From Bretschneidera sinensis (Eukaryota > Streptophyta > Magnoliopsida > Brassicales > Akaniaceae), in assembly GCA_023935145.1 (NCBI GenBank), contig CM043702.1, positions 102,895,088 through 102,959,087 of the forward strand: a stretch of DNA of 64,000 bases, read 5' to 3'. The notes under the pieces were generated by a model. It did not search any database, was not told where the DNA came from, and was given only the letters and a program-made list of their open reading frames with translations. Below, piece after piece: positions 33,882-44,192 of the stretch. Within the stretch, counting starts at the first letter, position 1. Every line of letters begins with the position of its first letter. The position numbers and the translations under genes are program-made.

Positions 33882-35758
33882 CAACCTCCAACTAGCTTAT
33901 TGCTAGTCCCTAGCAATTCAAGCGAAATTAAGAGATGAATTCTATGGTGGGAATCAAAGTAAATGAAAAGCAATATTAGTGTTAACCAAGAGTAATTCAC
34001 ATTTTGTCTCAAAATTTGCACACAACACACAGCACAAAGAATCATTAAATTTCACCCAAATCCAAAAGTAATTCAAACATCAATCTTAAAATCGTTATTG
34101 ACTCTTAAAATCCATCTTACCACAATCCATTAATCCAAACATCTGGATGATTTTATGCATAACATTCATGAATACAAGTCTTGGCCTCTAAAAACGTAAT
34201 AAATTGCGTGACATCAATCACAAAAACAAGCTCCATATGCTTACATTTCAAACCACTCTCCACTATTGTAGAAAAATCACACTACATTGGATCAAAAGAT
34301 CTTTAATAAGCTTGTAACGTTAGGCTAAGGTAAAGGCTAAGGAAGAATGGGAAAGATTCACAAGTAAAAGAACTCAATCTCTTAGCTTTTAACACAATCA
34401 CTTTAAGCACTTGATAACCTTTACTTCCACACCCATCTCTTTCAACCATTTTTCGAGCATTTCTTTCAACAAATCACCATTTTTTTTCTTTTCTTTTTCT
34501 TTCTTTCTTCTTTCTTTGCCATAATTCATTTTTTTTTATTTTGGCACATAACCATTCACACTCTTTTTCATCATTTTTTTTCTTATCTTTTCCACAACCC
34601 CCAACTTATCTCCTTTAATGTACTTGGGTTGCGGTAGTGATATTTTTTTTTCATATTTCCACCCTTACTCCTTTTAAGTGCTTCTCACAACATGTGTATA
34701 ACTAAGTTCTTTTAAAAGAAAGGTCAGGATAAAAATATTTTTAGGCTCTTAAAGGTAAGTAAATGGTTTATCGAAAGAAACAAGGCTCAATTTTTCTTTT
34801 CAAGAAAAAGGCTCAAATAGGTGACTAGTGATAAATATAGCAATTGTAGGTTTGAAAGGCTCAAACGGTTCAAAAATGGCCTATATCATATCCTAAGTAG
34901 TGTGCATTCTAGGAATTCACCTCAAGTGGTTATCAAGTAAGTTCTAGAGCTTGTCAAGACCGCAAAAATATTCACAAAATAATCACACATAAAACTTTTC
35001 TAAATGTTTAAGACTAATCATACAATCTTACCACAAACTAGAGTCTCAAACCAGATCAAGATTGATACTTAAATTAATTTTAAACCGAAGCAAGATTTAA
35101 CTACTTCTAAATGCTATATGCTATCTCAATTAAGCTCACATCATTGACATGCGAATTACATCCAAGGCAACCACAAAGCATGCTTTAAAACAAAAAGAAA
35201 GGGAAACAGACACCAAGTAGTTCAATGGAAAAAGAAAAAAATGTATGGAAATAAAGAATATGGAAACAAAGAAATAAAGAATATAGAAACAAATAAAATG
35301 TGTTTCCTCCACCCCCAACTTAAAAATTGCATTGACCTCAATGTAAAAGAAAGAGTAAAGGAAACTCACTTTGTAGCCAAAGGTGCACAGAAGCTGAAAA
35401 TTGTGCTCCACCATTTGAACTGCTTCGTTTATTTGTCCCTGAAAAATAAATACAAAAATAAAAACTTGGAAAACAACAAGATAATAATAATAAAAGAAAT
35501 ATGAAAAACAATAAAAGTAAAAGGATACATTGTGGGCTGCCTCCCACGAGCGCTAAGTTTTACTTCTTCAGCCAGACGCTCTTATTCCCTCCTCGAAAAG
35601 CATAGGATGAATGTATCCGCCGCTGCTGCACTGCCAAATTCGGTGCCTCTATGCTTTTGGGAGGCCTTAAGGATGTCATCAGTAACATCCACAAATGCTG
35701 GCTCGATATATGCTTTGGTGAAGCCATGGGTGAAGGTGGACTCTAATGGATTAAGGTG
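33882..35758 (-). other. Non-coding 3' internal region of the gag-only element
   Basis: No supported ORF. It contains long T/C tracts (for example 34480-34520, 34560-34580). Near 35535 lies GGGCTGCCTCCCACGAGCGC, a phrase I associate with non-coding parts of plant Athila-type and LARD elements. Pol would normally be here. Confidence 0.75.
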
Positions 35759-37189
35759 CTAGACCCTTTCCATGAACGAGTCCATCATGTATGCTTGTAC
35801 TTGATGGCTTTCAGCCACATCCTCTGATTTTTTCATTGTTGGGATGTGTACTGATTTACCACCAAGTGTCTCAATGGCATTCACCTCCTCCAAATTCTTT
35901 TGTGCTAGGTGTTGACCATGGGGTGTGGACTGAGATTGAGAAGGGAACTTACCTTGCTCAGTCACACTCAAGTAGCTTATCAATTTGGACACTTGGCTCT
36001 TAATTTCTGTTTGCTCTTCCATCACCTGCGTAAATAATGCCTCAAACCTTTGGTTTGTCTTACCTTGTGTCTCTATAAAGGCCTGTAAGGTGTCTTCTAG
36101 TGAGTTCCTAGAGGATGAGGGTGCATGATAAGGTGCAGGGGATGATCTAGGGGGTTGTGCATGCTGGTTTTCAGATTTCCAGCTGAAGTTGGGGTGATTT
36201 CGCCACCCCGGGTTATAAGTGTTAGAGAAAGGTGCAGGAGGCCTCTTGTACATGCCTAAGGCATTACATTGTTCCTCATACGCCCCTCTCATATCAAAAA
36301 ATGTGGGGCACTATTTGGCGAGATGATCTACCCCGCCACACACAAAGTACGGCTCTAAAGACTCGGCATGATTAGCCACATGTGTTTGCTTTGAGCCCTT
36401 AGTTTTAAATGCATCAAACTCTCTAGTGAGCATCTTGACCTTGGCTCTAAGGTTATCCTCTTCCCTAAGATGGTAAATTCCACCACCATTTGGATGCCCT
36501 ATAGGTCGTGACCTATTTTTGCTTTCAGTAGCACTAGGTCCAGTCCAAGTGTGAGCTTTTTCAGCAAGCTCATTGAGGTACTATATGGCCTCATCAGGAT
36601 CTTTCTGTAAAAACCCACCATTACACATAATCTCTACGAATTGGCGCTCTCTATAGGTAAGTCCCTTATAGAAATAGCTCACTAAGCGCCAACCCTCATA
36701 CCCATGGTGAGGGCACATACTTAATAACTCATTAAATCTCTCCCAAGACTGATATAAAGTCTCACTATCCTTTTGTGCAAAGGTGGAGATTTTCCTTTTC
36801 AAAGTGTTGGTCTTATGTTGGGGAAATTATTTGTTAAAGAAAGCCCGAGTCATCTCAGTCCACGACCCAATAGATCGTGGTCTAAGTGAGTATAGCCAAC
36901 TCTTGGCTCTATCCTTCAAAGCGAAAGGAAAGAGCTTAAGTTTCATAATGTCATGAGTTTCGTTTTGACTATGAAAAGTCGCAACTACTTCCTCAAACTC
37001 TCTAATGTGCACATATGGGTTTTCGTTATCCAAGCCATGGAATATAGGGAGTAATTGAATCATCCCTGGTTTAAGATCTTGATGGCGAGTATTGGCTGGA
37101 AACATGATGCATGATGGTATGGCTGTGCGTGTAGGGTGGAGGTAATCCTGAAGTGTCCTAGCAACATTCTCATTATGGTTATCGGCCAT
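35759..37189 (-). pseudogene. Gag of the gag-only Athila-like element
   Basis: One frame from 37189 to 35759 (477 codons) with only a few in-frame stops (at about 36827, 36579 and 36311) and no frameshift that I can see. It starts MADNHNENVARTLQDYLHP. Retrotrans_gag motifs are present (IQLLPIFHGLDNENPYVHI, FPFALKDRAKSWLYSLRP, LSMCPHHGYEGWRLVSYFYK). A degenerate zinc knuckle (YFVCGGVDHLAK, stop, CP) lies at about 36300-36345; its first Cys is Tyr compared with element F. It ends with a Gln/Ser-rich and helical C-terminus. Frame preservation over 1.4 kb fits a recent insertion. Confidence 0.86.
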
Positions 37190-37477
37190 GTTAACAAAAT
37201 CCTCTAGATTCTCACTTGGATTTTCTCTATGGGTTTATCTAGGCGAGGTTTCACTTTCAGACTCGGAATGAGAGGTTAATTCTAGCTCAGGTCTTCTAAT
37301 GAATCTACCTTGCAGATCTCTTGTCTAAGCATGCACCAAATGAATCAGAGAGGAAATAAAAGAAATAAAACAAGAATTTTATTTTTTTATTTTTTTAATT
37401 TTGATTTTATTTATTTATTATTTATTATTTACCGTCACACTCAAAGTTGACAAGCTTCCTTGTACTTAAGTGCGTTT

Positions 37478-37494
37478 CCCCGGCAACGGCGCCA
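37478..37494 (-). other. tRNA-Asp-type primer binding site
   Basis: On the minus strand TGGCGCCGTTGCCGGGG, the primer site usual in plant Athila-like elements, a few bases inside the LTR at 37500. Confidence 0.88.
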
Positions 37495-37499
37495 AAATT

Positions 37500-38760
37500 T
37501 GATTACGCCCAAAACATAACGCGGTTATTGTAGTAGAGTTTTGGGGTGTCGATTCCACAGGGAAACAAGTTAAGTACAACAGAAAGTGTAAACCTCAACA
37601 CAAACGATAAAAGATTAAAAGGATAAAATCTGAGTTGTTTTGAGGAAAGGATAATTTTGTAAATAAGTTTAAAATAAAAATGACAGCAAGGTTCCGAGAA
37701 TCCTCCCTAGGTTTGTTGCTCTAATCCTAACTTGATTTAGTTGTTTTTATCTCGATTTCAGGTTTCACATCCCAAACAGGCAATCGAAAAATATTCAATT
37801 AAAGCGCATTTATAAATCCTAATGTAATCGCTATGAATTATTCTTTACTTTCTAACACACATGACCTAACTTATAAATTATCAAGAGACGATGATATATC
37901 TAAAATGACGATACCGCAGCAATGGACAAATATATAAAAGAGATCTACCGGACTCAATCACACCCAAACAGGTACACATAAGAAAAGCCTGACTGAACTT
38001 ATATGGAAAAGAAGTATGCAACCACCGGAGTTATAATAAATCTACTAATTAAATTAAGAATAAAACATAACAATATTTAATGAAAATAATTCCAACTACA
38101 ACCGAATCAAATAAAGGAAAATAAGAACAACTACACCTAGGGATTCATCCCTTCGCCTTGCTCGGAGACTAGCCGGCCATGGGGCTCATGCGTCCTCGAG
38201 TTGCCTCCGGCCTCCCGACGATAATCTCTCCCGACCTTCAAACTTTAAACTTCGGGTTCCTCCTAAAGGCCCTCTAGATTCATCCCCGATTGATTGATGA
38301 TTTCAGCTGAGCAGAGTGGGTCTTTATATAGGCAAACTCCCGGAATGCTATGTGTTATCTAGACAATGTGGGATACTATCCGGGTGCGCTCGATCTCAGC
38401 TCGAGTGCGATCGATCGCACATGCGCTCGATTGCAGCTTGTGTGCTCGATCGCATATGCACTGCAGAGTACCTTGCTCGATGTGGGATGTGCGCTCGATT
38501 GCAATGCTTGTGCGCTCGATCGCAATTCAGGCAGCAGTCCATCTTGTCCTTCCAGAAGCATGGGATCTTGGTCTTTTAAGCAATGATCGCTTCTTTTTCT
38601 CTTTTAAACTTAAAGTACCTGTAAATTACACTGAAATAAGTCAGTGGTCCAATAATATTACTTTAGAGTTATTAACATATAAAAGCACAATAAAGACCGA
38701 GATCAATCCTAAAATGCTAACAATTAACCACTGCTGAGAGGCATTTTATGACTCTCATCA
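37500..38760 (-). repeat. 5' LTR of the gag-only Athila-like element
   Basis: 1261 bp with the same ends as the partner. The 16-bp palindrome GTGCGATCGATCGCAC is conserved at 38405-38420. Only scattered substitutions and the 22-bp indel separate the pair by eye. Confidence 0.92.
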
Positions 38761-38765
38761 AGTAC

Positions 38766-39684
38766 CTTTGAGCATTGTATCAGATAAAGATTCTAGAATT
38801 ACTTTTAGCTTTTGGAAGAGTTTTCAGAAAGTTATGGGTATAGAGTTATAGTTTAGTACAACTTTTCATCCTCAAACTAATGGGCAGACAGAGAGAATCA
38901 TAATAATACTAGAAGATATGCTGAGGGCAAGTGTAATGAGTTTTTCAATGAGCTGGGATTCTTATTTACTTTTGATCGAGTTTGCATACAATAATCATTG
39001 TCAAACTAGTATTAGTATGACACCATTTGAGGCTTTATATGGTAGAAGGTGCAGAACTCCATTATGTTGGGAATACGTTGGAGAAAAAAGATATTTGGTC
39101 CAGAAATGATAGATTTGACTAGTGAGAGGATCAAATTATTTAGAGAGAACCTTAAAGCAACACTTAGCAGATAGAAGGGATATGCTGATAATAGAAGACA
39201 ACCTCTTGAGTTTCAAGTTGGTGACTAGGTGTATTTGAAGATATCTTAGTGGAAGGGTGTGTTGAGATTTAAAAAGAAAGTAAAGTTGAGTTCAAGATTT
39301 GTGGGGCCATATATGGTGATTGAAAGAGTTGGACCAGTAGCATATGGATTGGATTTGGCTCCAGAGTTTAAGCAATTACACAATATGTTTCATGTTTCAC
39401 TTTTGAGAAAGTGTTTACATGATGAATCCCATAGTATTCGAGTCAGGCTATATAACTTCAGGAATATTTAACCTTTATGCAAGTATCAATCAGAATTCTA
39501 GACAGAAAGGAACAAGTCTAGCATAACAAAGTTATTCTTTTAGTTTAAGTGTTATGGCAGAACAAATATGTTGAAGAAATTAGTTGGGAGTATGAGGCAA
39601 TAATGAGGAAAGAGTTAACCCTAGCTTTTTCATGAGTTAAGTAAGTAAATTTCGAGGACGGAATTTTTATAAGGTGAGTAGAAT
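38766..39684 (+). pseudogene. gypsy E integrase, C-terminal part and pol tail
   Basis: It resumes after AGTAC with PLSIVSDKDSRITFSFW, the QTNGQTERII region of the third catalytic residue, EFAYNNHCQTSISMTPFEALYGRRCRTPL, and the tail FVGPYMVIERVGPVAYGLDLAPEF, LHNMFHVSLLRKCLHDE. Remnants of the chromodomain-like end lie at about 39545-39640. Stops at 38848, 39107, 39227 and others. It is collinear with gypsy A 7510-8430. Confidence 0.83.
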
Positions 39685-41033
39685 TGTAGTACTTGTATTC
39701 ATAAAATAAGGGTAAAAAAGTAATTTTACATGTACTATATTGAATTAAATAATCTGTTGATGAAAGATTTGGCATTGATTTGAAATAATATTGCAAATTT
39801 TGTTGAAAAGAGTTAAAAAATTTTGAAGAAGAAAATACTGAAATTTTTTAAAATTTGAATTTGAAATGAAAGAATTTTGAAGAAAAATATTGACAGAAGT
39901 TGAGGAAAATAATTAAAAAAATTTTTGATGAAAATATAAATTTTTATATTTCTCTATAATTTTTATAAAATTTTTGGAAGGAAGAAAAGATTAAAATTTG
40001 ACTTTAAAGGATAAATGACAAAACTGTAATTATGTAATGGCAAAATAGTAATTATACAATGGCAAAACAATAAATTTTGAATGATGACAGAATTGTAAAT
40101 AACCAATGACAAATATATAAATTGTATTTAAAATAAATTTGTAGACTTCACGAAGTGATTAAGTAGTGAAGGAAAAAAAAATTGTCTCTAAACGGTTAAG
40201 TGGTGAAGGAAAAAAAGAAATTTGCTAAGTGGTGGAGAACAAGAGAAAAAAGAAGTTTATAAGTCTCTGAAATAGAGACTTTGATTGTTTTCCTTATCAA
40301 ATCCAATTTAGTTTCCTTCTTTCTTCAATTCAAATTTCTTAGCAAAAAGTTATAAAGAAAATTTCTCCAATATTAGAGATAGTACAGTCATTCAATTTCA
40401 ATAGCAAGATTTCATCATATTTGAGGTAAAATTTCAATAAGACTCATAACTAAACAATTATATTTTTTGAATTAAGTTATGAAATAATAAGATTTATGAA
40501 AGTTTATGATTAGGTCTTGGTGATAAGCAATCTCAAGAGATTGCTGAAAGGGGCAGGAAAGGCAAGGAGGTGATCCACAGGTAGCTTTAAGTGGTACGTA
40601 GTGAGTTAGATTTACTTTTACTAATCGAGACCAATAAAAATATGAATTTATGATATTTGAATAAATTGTTGAATTATAATGATTTAATGATGTATTTTTC
40701 GTTAAGTATGACAATTGATTGATTTATGGAATATGGATTTAATAGTATGTTAAATATTAATTATATTAGAATTTATATTTTGAAAAGGATGGATTAATGA
40801 GTAATATGCTGAGAAGTTATATGTAATTTCTAAAAAAATATGATTGAAAAGTTGATATGATATATGAGGGCAGAATTTTAAATGATGGCAAAATTGCAAA
40901 TAACCAATGGAAAATATGTAAATTATATTTAAAAAAATCGAAAACTTCACAAAGCGGTGAAACAACGAATGGCGGTAAAAAAATTAATAATAAAAAATTA
41001 TCTCTGAACGGTTAAGTAGTGAAGGAAAAACAA
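39685..41033 (+). repeat. 3' LTR of gypsy E (LTR C), truncated and internally duplicated
   Basis: It starts TGTAGTACTTGTATTCATAAAA and follows LTR B to about 40869. It then jumps back: 40870-41030 repeats the early LTR part seen at about 40075-40210 (GCAGAATT...AAATAACCAATGG...GAACGGTTAAGTAGTGAAGGAAAAA). LTR similarity ends about 41030, where unrelated minisatellite DNA begins. The last third of the LTR is absent. Confidence 0.82.
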
Positions 41034-41040
41034 TTGTCGG

Positions 41041-41588
41041 CCTGGAAGACATTAGTCTGAGCATATGAGCAGCAGTCAATATGCTCGGCCTTGTAGATGT
41101 TGGTCCGAGCATATGACCAGTAGTCAATATGCTCGGCCTGGGAGATATTGGTCCGAGCAAAGGAGCAGCAATCAATACGCTTGGCCTTAGAGACGTTGGT
41201 CCAAGCATATGAGCAGCAATCAATATGCTCGGCTTGGGAGACATTGGTCTGAGCATATGATCAGCAATCGATATGCTCGGCCTTGGAGATGTTGTTCTAA
41301 GCATATAAGCAGCAGTCAATATGCTCGGCCTTGGAGATATTGGTGGCCGAGCATATGAGCAGCAGTTAATATGCTCAGCCTTGGAGACATTGGTCCAAGC
41401 ATATAAGCAGTAGTCAATATACTGGGCCTCAGAGACATTAGTCCAAGTATATGAGCAGCAGTCAATATGCTCGGCCTTGGATACTTTGGTTCGAGCATAG
41501 GAGCAACCGTTAATATGCTCAGCCTTGGAGACATTGGTCCGAGCATATGAGCAACAATCAATATGTTTGGCCTTAGAGACGTTGGTTT
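41041..41588. repeat. 48-bp minisatellite, 11 units plus part
   Basis: Units start at 41041, 41089, 41137, 41185, 41233, 41281, 41329 (50 bp), 41379, 41427, 41475, 41523 and a partial one at 41571. The consensus is about CCTTGGAGACATTGGTCCGA followed by GCATATGAGCAGCAGTCAAT and ATGCTCGG. Because 48 is a multiple of three, minus-strand ORFs with 16-residue repeats appear; I do not consider them genes. Confidence 0.95.
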
Positions 41589-42444
41589 GGTTTAGGCTGT
41601 TTGTCCTTGAAGTCTTTAGTGGTTTCTTGGGTATTTTCTTATGGAGTTTTTAGTGGACTTTTGGGCTTCTCCCTTGGAAACCTTAGTGGGTTTTTGGGCT
41701 TGCTCTAATGGTCTTTTAGACCATGTTTCTGTTTTTGGGCTTTGGACAATTTCCTTGACTTTTTGGGGCCCATAAAAGAACAAGCCTTTGGGCCATTTCC
41801 AGAACCTTCTATGAGGTCATTCAATGCAGGGGCGTTGGGCCATTTTAAACGTTGAACATTGGGCCATTTGATGTGTGTAGTTACTTCGAATGAAGTGGTG
41901 GGGCTCATTTGTTGATAGTGTGCCTTTTATCGCCTTGGGGAACGAAATCGTGCCTTGGGGAACGTAACGACACCTTGGGTTTCCCCGTTGCCATCCTTTT
42001 TCATAGCTGAGGGAACTTTGGGGAGTACAATGGTGCCTCGAGAACATGAAACGTTGTGTCGTTTCGATTGTCAGTGCCCTTCAAGAATGTCACGGTGCCT
42101 TGGTTACACAAAACATCACGTCTTCCCAACTGTAGCAGAGTTAATTCTCCTCGTTTTTCATGCTCGTATCCCTATATAAAGGTGGCTCCTTATCATTTCT
42201 CTTCACCTCATTTCATTTAAAATCAGAGAAAAATTTGAGAGCCCACGAAGTTGGTTAAGAGACTAAGAGTGTAAGTTTGAGAGTTCCTTGAGTTCGTTCG
42301 GAGATTTGGAGTGCTTGTAGTTGGGTTGAAGCCTTTGGGAGTGCATTTGCTTGAAGGGAGATCGAGGTATGGGCTAAGGAAGGGATCACAGTTTAGATTA
42401 GGCACGGGTATTTAACCTGGGTGAGTCTTTCTGCCTTTTTTATC
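41589..42444 (+). promoter_or_regulatory. Promoter and leader of the Transposase_28-like element
   Basis: No supported ORF. It holds diverged direct repeats (TTGGGC, GTGCCTTGGGGAACG at 41931-41970), then TATATAAA at 42173-42180, a pyrimidine-rich start region and a leader to ATG 42445. The minisatellite lies immediately upstream and could be part of the same promoter or LTR. Confidence 0.5.
42173..42180 (+). promoter_or_regulatory. TATA box
   Basis: CCCTATATAAAGGTGG, about 270 bases before the likely start codon at 42445; good match to a plant TATA box. Confidence 0.6.
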
Positions 42445-44187
42445 ATGTCTTCAGCAGATAGACTTCGTGATAGGCCAAGTAGTGGTAGTGAGGATAGCGG
42501 GGATTTATCTAGGGAGTTGGAGGAGGCCAAGGGCCTGTCCTCCAGTGGGGGTGAGTCCTCAGAGGAGGTTACCACTCAGGAGGGGCCACTAGCCATGGTT
42601 CCCTACACGCCTGGGGAGGAAGAGGAAGAGGAGGAGGTTTCCTCCTCTAAGGGTGATGATGGGGTAGATGGGACCTTGGCCGAGCTAAGGAGTGATATGA
42701 TGGTCGAGAAGAGAGTTCAAAGAGTGCTTGCGATGCCCTTTCGAGTCGCGTGCCTTATGAGTTATGTGTTTATGAGAAGCACATGAAGGTCAGGCTTAGG
42801 TTTCTTCTCTACCCCTTCTTCTACTCAGTGCTAAGGTACTTTGACATAGAACTATGTCACCTGGTGCCCAATTCAGTGCGCCTGATCCCTTTATCCGTGT
42901 TTGCACGGAGGTGGGGGGTTGATGAAGATCAAAGTCTTCAAGGCCCACTTCCAGATAAGTAAGCACGATCAATTCGGGTGGGTCGTGATTAGCTCGAGGG
43001 CGAAGAGGGGCTGTTGAAGAAGAAGCCTTCCTCGATCAAGAGGTGGAAGAAGTCTTTCTTCTTCATCCAGAGTGAATGGAGTTTTGAGGTTTCGCTCTCC
43101 TAGAGTCTGGATAGTGTGAGCAAATGCAAGAAGCAGCACCTCCTGTTCCTCGAGTAGGAGACGTTGAACTCTATAGTAGTCGCGCCCCTGGACGTGGAGG
43201 TCTTGTATGGTAATGAGGAGTTGGTGAGGCACGACCTCTGCCCTCGATGCCCGAAGGAAACCATAGAGAGCGGTAATCTCTATGTTTACGCCCTCTTTTT
43301 CTGCTTTATTTTTTCTTTATGTTTTGCTTTGCTTCTTCATGTCTAACTTATACTCACACTTGTACTTTTTCTTCTATGTTTAAGCAAAGATAGAGGCTAC
43401 AACTAGGGCCAAAGCACGGGCCAGTAAGATTGTCCTGGAGAAGAAAAGAGCTACCCAAGCTGGGAAACAACACGTGCTAGCTCAAGGTTCGAGGAAGAGG
43501 CCACAGGCCCCCTCTCTCGTTCCTACCATTATGGAGAACCCAGTCGAGCTTTTCCCAAAACTGAGGGTTGCACTTACCATGCCCCAGCCCGAGCTGACGC
43601 AGGCTTCGTCTTCATCTAGGGGTGCCTCTTCGGGGGCTGTGGTCTTCACACCCAACTGGGGCTTAAAAGTTGATGACTCGGTTTTTACCCATCCCTAGGT
43701 AGCTTTGGAGCACCTCATCTTAGGGGTCCCACCTCATGATCTTATCTAGTTTTTGTGGAGGCTGATTGAGGGGATTTGCTCGGCGACTGAGGCCTTGACC
43801 TTCCAGGTAAATGCTATCACTCTTCTTTCCTTGGATTTTTTCTTCTTCTTGGTAGCTAATGATTTTTTGTTTTGCTTCAGTCAAGTGTGTTGCTTGCAGT
43901 GTTATTGCATCGATGTCTGGATATGGCTAAGAAGCTGGGTCAGTCCTAGTAAAAGTTCGATGAGAGCGTCGAAATCATGCGGTAGCCGCAGGCATCCCTA
44001 GAGGGGGCCAACTAGGCTAAGGTCAAGGCCGCACAAGAGAGGGATGTCCAGCGCCTAAAGAGAAATGCTGTAATAGCCTCGGAGCAACGGTTGATGGAAG
44101 AGGCAAAGGAGGCCACTAAGCGGACCGTGGAGGAGGCCCTGGCTGCCCTCAAGGACTTAGCCTCCTATCAGGAAGCTATCGAGAGGG
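42445..44187 (+). pseudogene. Transposase_28-like (putative gypsy-type) ORF, decayed, spliced
   Basis: ATG 42445 gives MSSADRLRDRPSSGSEDSG and an acidic stretch (EEEEEEEVSSSKGDD). After a 1-nt shift near 42738 it continues VPYELCVYEKHMKVRLRFLL, YPFFYSVLRYFDIELCHLVPN, which resembles PF04195 (Transposase_28, named putative gypsy type transposon); its biochemical role is unknown. A likely intron starts at GT 43273; a clear one is 43807-43880 (AG|GTAAAT...TTGCTTCAG|). The last part (about 43905-44187) reads as a coiled coil (AKVKAAQERDVQRLKR, EEAKEATKRTVEEALAAL) with stops. The LTR pair interrupts it at 44193, and AVEEALATLRAS resumes at 46455. Family match is from memory. Confidence 0.6.
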
Positions 44188-44192
44188 CTGTG

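Larger units (their letters stand above)
32599..38760 (-). mobile_element. Gag-only Athila-like LTR element (non-autonomous)
   Basis: Two LTRs (32599-33881 and 37500-38760) and the perfect target duplication AGTAC (32594-32598, 38761-38765) bound the element. On the minus strand it has a tRNA-Asp-type primer site next to the 37500 LTR, one gag reading frame, and then only non-coding DNA before the 3' LTR. There is no protease, RT, RNase H or integrase. The LTR pair looks the most alike in the window, so this is probably the youngest insertion. Its gag and LTR ends are related to element F, the likely kind of helper. Confidence 0.92.
22194..41033 (+). mobile_element. Ty3/gypsy chromovirus (gypsy E) with three nested insertions
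   Basis: 5' LTR (22194-26448, split by copia-3), primer site, gag (split by an antisense solo LTR), protease, RT, RNase H, integrase (split by a gag-only Athila-like element), pol tail, and a rearranged 3' LTR (39685-41033). Removing the insertions leaves one collinear Tekay/Del-like element matching gypsy A. Domain order and the chromodomain-like tail point to a chromovirus. It carries many stops. Confidence 0.88.

Noticed and set aside
40984..41561. Minus-strand ORFs with 16-residue repeats
   Set aside because: They are translations of the 48-bp minisatellite; no start context, no domain, and the frame breaks at the 50-bp unit.
41041..41588. Possible CRISPR-like array
   Set aside because: Units are contiguous without unique spacers, and the surroundings are plant retroelements.
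42969..43232. Minus-strand 87-codon ORF
   Set aside because: Antisense to the Transposase_28-like ORF, no domain seen.
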